Below are positions 63,778 through 64,000 of a stretch of 64,000 bases of DNA, in pieces. The stretch is taken from the NCBI RefSeq assembly GCF_020439865.1, contig NZ_JAGRPF010000189.1:1-64000 (forward strand), written 5' to 3'. Positions within the stretch are counted from its first letter, which is position 1, and the number at the start of each line of letters is the position of its first letter. The notes under the pieces were generated by a model. The model saw nothing but the letters and a program-made list of their open reading frames with translations, searched no databases and had not been told where the DNA came from. The position numbers were made by a program, and so were the translations under genes. Source of the DNA: Prosthecobacter sp. (GTDB lineage Bacteria > Verrucomicrobiota > Verrucomicrobiia > Verrucomicrobiales > Verrucomicrobiaceae).

Positions 63778-64000
63778 TCAAGCCGTCATGCGCGCCATGG
63801 TTGCCTCGTCCACCGGTCTGCAAGAACGATACCCTTCCCCGTGCTCAGGAAGATCCTGAAGGAAGGCGGCGCGGGCACCGACGCTCTGGAAATCGAGACC
63901 GATCAATGCGCGGCCAATGCGCTCGCCCGATTGACGGTAGTTAAAGTAGCAAAGGCTGGCGCGATCTCGAATGAGCCGGGAGAGGAAATCATGCAAGGCC
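63778..64000 (-). CDS. Threonine dehydratase C-terminal part, cut by window edge
   Basis: The last ~73 codons of a minus-strand gene that begins beyond the window. ALHDFLSRLI, then LCYFNYRQSGERIGRALIGL match the ACT-like regulatory domain at the end of biosynthetic threonine ammonia-lyase (IlvA), in which (P)GAL..FL and F.YR..G...GR.L.G are conserved. The catalytic PLP domain is outside the window, so the assignment is provisional. Confidence 0.55.
   Translation of the reverse strand, partial: ALHDFLSRLIRDRASLCYFNYRQSGERIGRALIGLDFQSVGARAAFLQDLPEHGEGYRSCRPVDEATMARMTA

Noticed and set aside
1..64000. CRISPR array, insertion sequence, phage genes or rRNA
   Set aside because: No regularly spaced repeats, transposase, integrase or rRNA-like segment was seen.

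Overview
The window looks like chromosomal DNA from a member of the Verrucomicrobiaceae (Prosthecobacter/Verrucomicrobium-like). The grounds are high GC, many secreted sulfatases, sialidase-like proteins and FAD-dependent oxidoreductases, a membrane Ser/Thr kinase carrying a sugar-hydrolase-like domain and leucine-rich repeats, and two proteins ending in a PEP-CTERM sorting signal of the VPEPGRA type. The assignment rests on gene content alone.

Layout. Positions 1-9.1 kb are mostly minus-strand housekeeping and secreted genes: an edge-truncated secreted protein, citrate synthase, an FAD dehydrogenase, a CsgG-like protein, an EF-hand esterase, and a trypsin-like protease coupled to serS; a low-molecular-weight phosphatase lies on the plus strand. 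From 9.2 to 17.2 kb a plus-strand run carries a cysteine desulfurase, a thioesterase, membrane proteins, a HAD phosphatase, a cation diffusion facilitator, birA, argS and a DegT aminotransferase. Heptamer repeat arrays lie on both sides of argS. From 17.2 to 21.8 kb are a TPR protein, cysK and an aspartate aminotransferase (minus), then rsmB (plus). An AT-richer insert at 21.9-22.8 kb holds the 3' remnant of an HNH-type nuclease toxin followed 11 bp later by a probable immunity gene.

From 22.9 to 27.3 kb are a sugar isomerase-like protein, a membrane protein with a spermidine-synthase-like domain, and a sulfatase. From 27.3 to 33.6 kb is the most striking region: a tightly overlapping operon of acyl carrier protein, condensation-like acyltransferase, FAD oxidoreductase, AMP-forming acid ligase, flavin-dependent halogenase-like enzyme and a CAAX-protease-like membrane protein. 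It has the parts of a small carrier-protein-based pathway making a modified, possibly halogenated, acid. lpxD, homoserine dehydrogenase, a mini PEP-CTERM protein and gamma-glutamyltranspeptidase follow.

From 38.2 to 43.9 kb a minus-strand series joins a DUF116-polyprenyl synthase fusion, a sulfatase, a histidine kinase and an AAA+ response regulator that lacks the sigma-54-contacting GAFTGA loop. A Sel1-repeat protein, a PEP-CTERM protein and a 1444-residue kinase come next. After a tRNA-Gly(CCC), a minus-strand block (51.1-63.7 kb) encodes a tandem FAD oxidoreductase, an esterase-like hydrolase, two sialidase-like proteins (one fused to an FAD oxidoreductase), a glycosidase-like protein and a sulfatase. 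Nearly all have signal peptides, so together they look like a glycan-degrading locus. The window ends in the 3' part of what is probably a threonine dehydratase gene.
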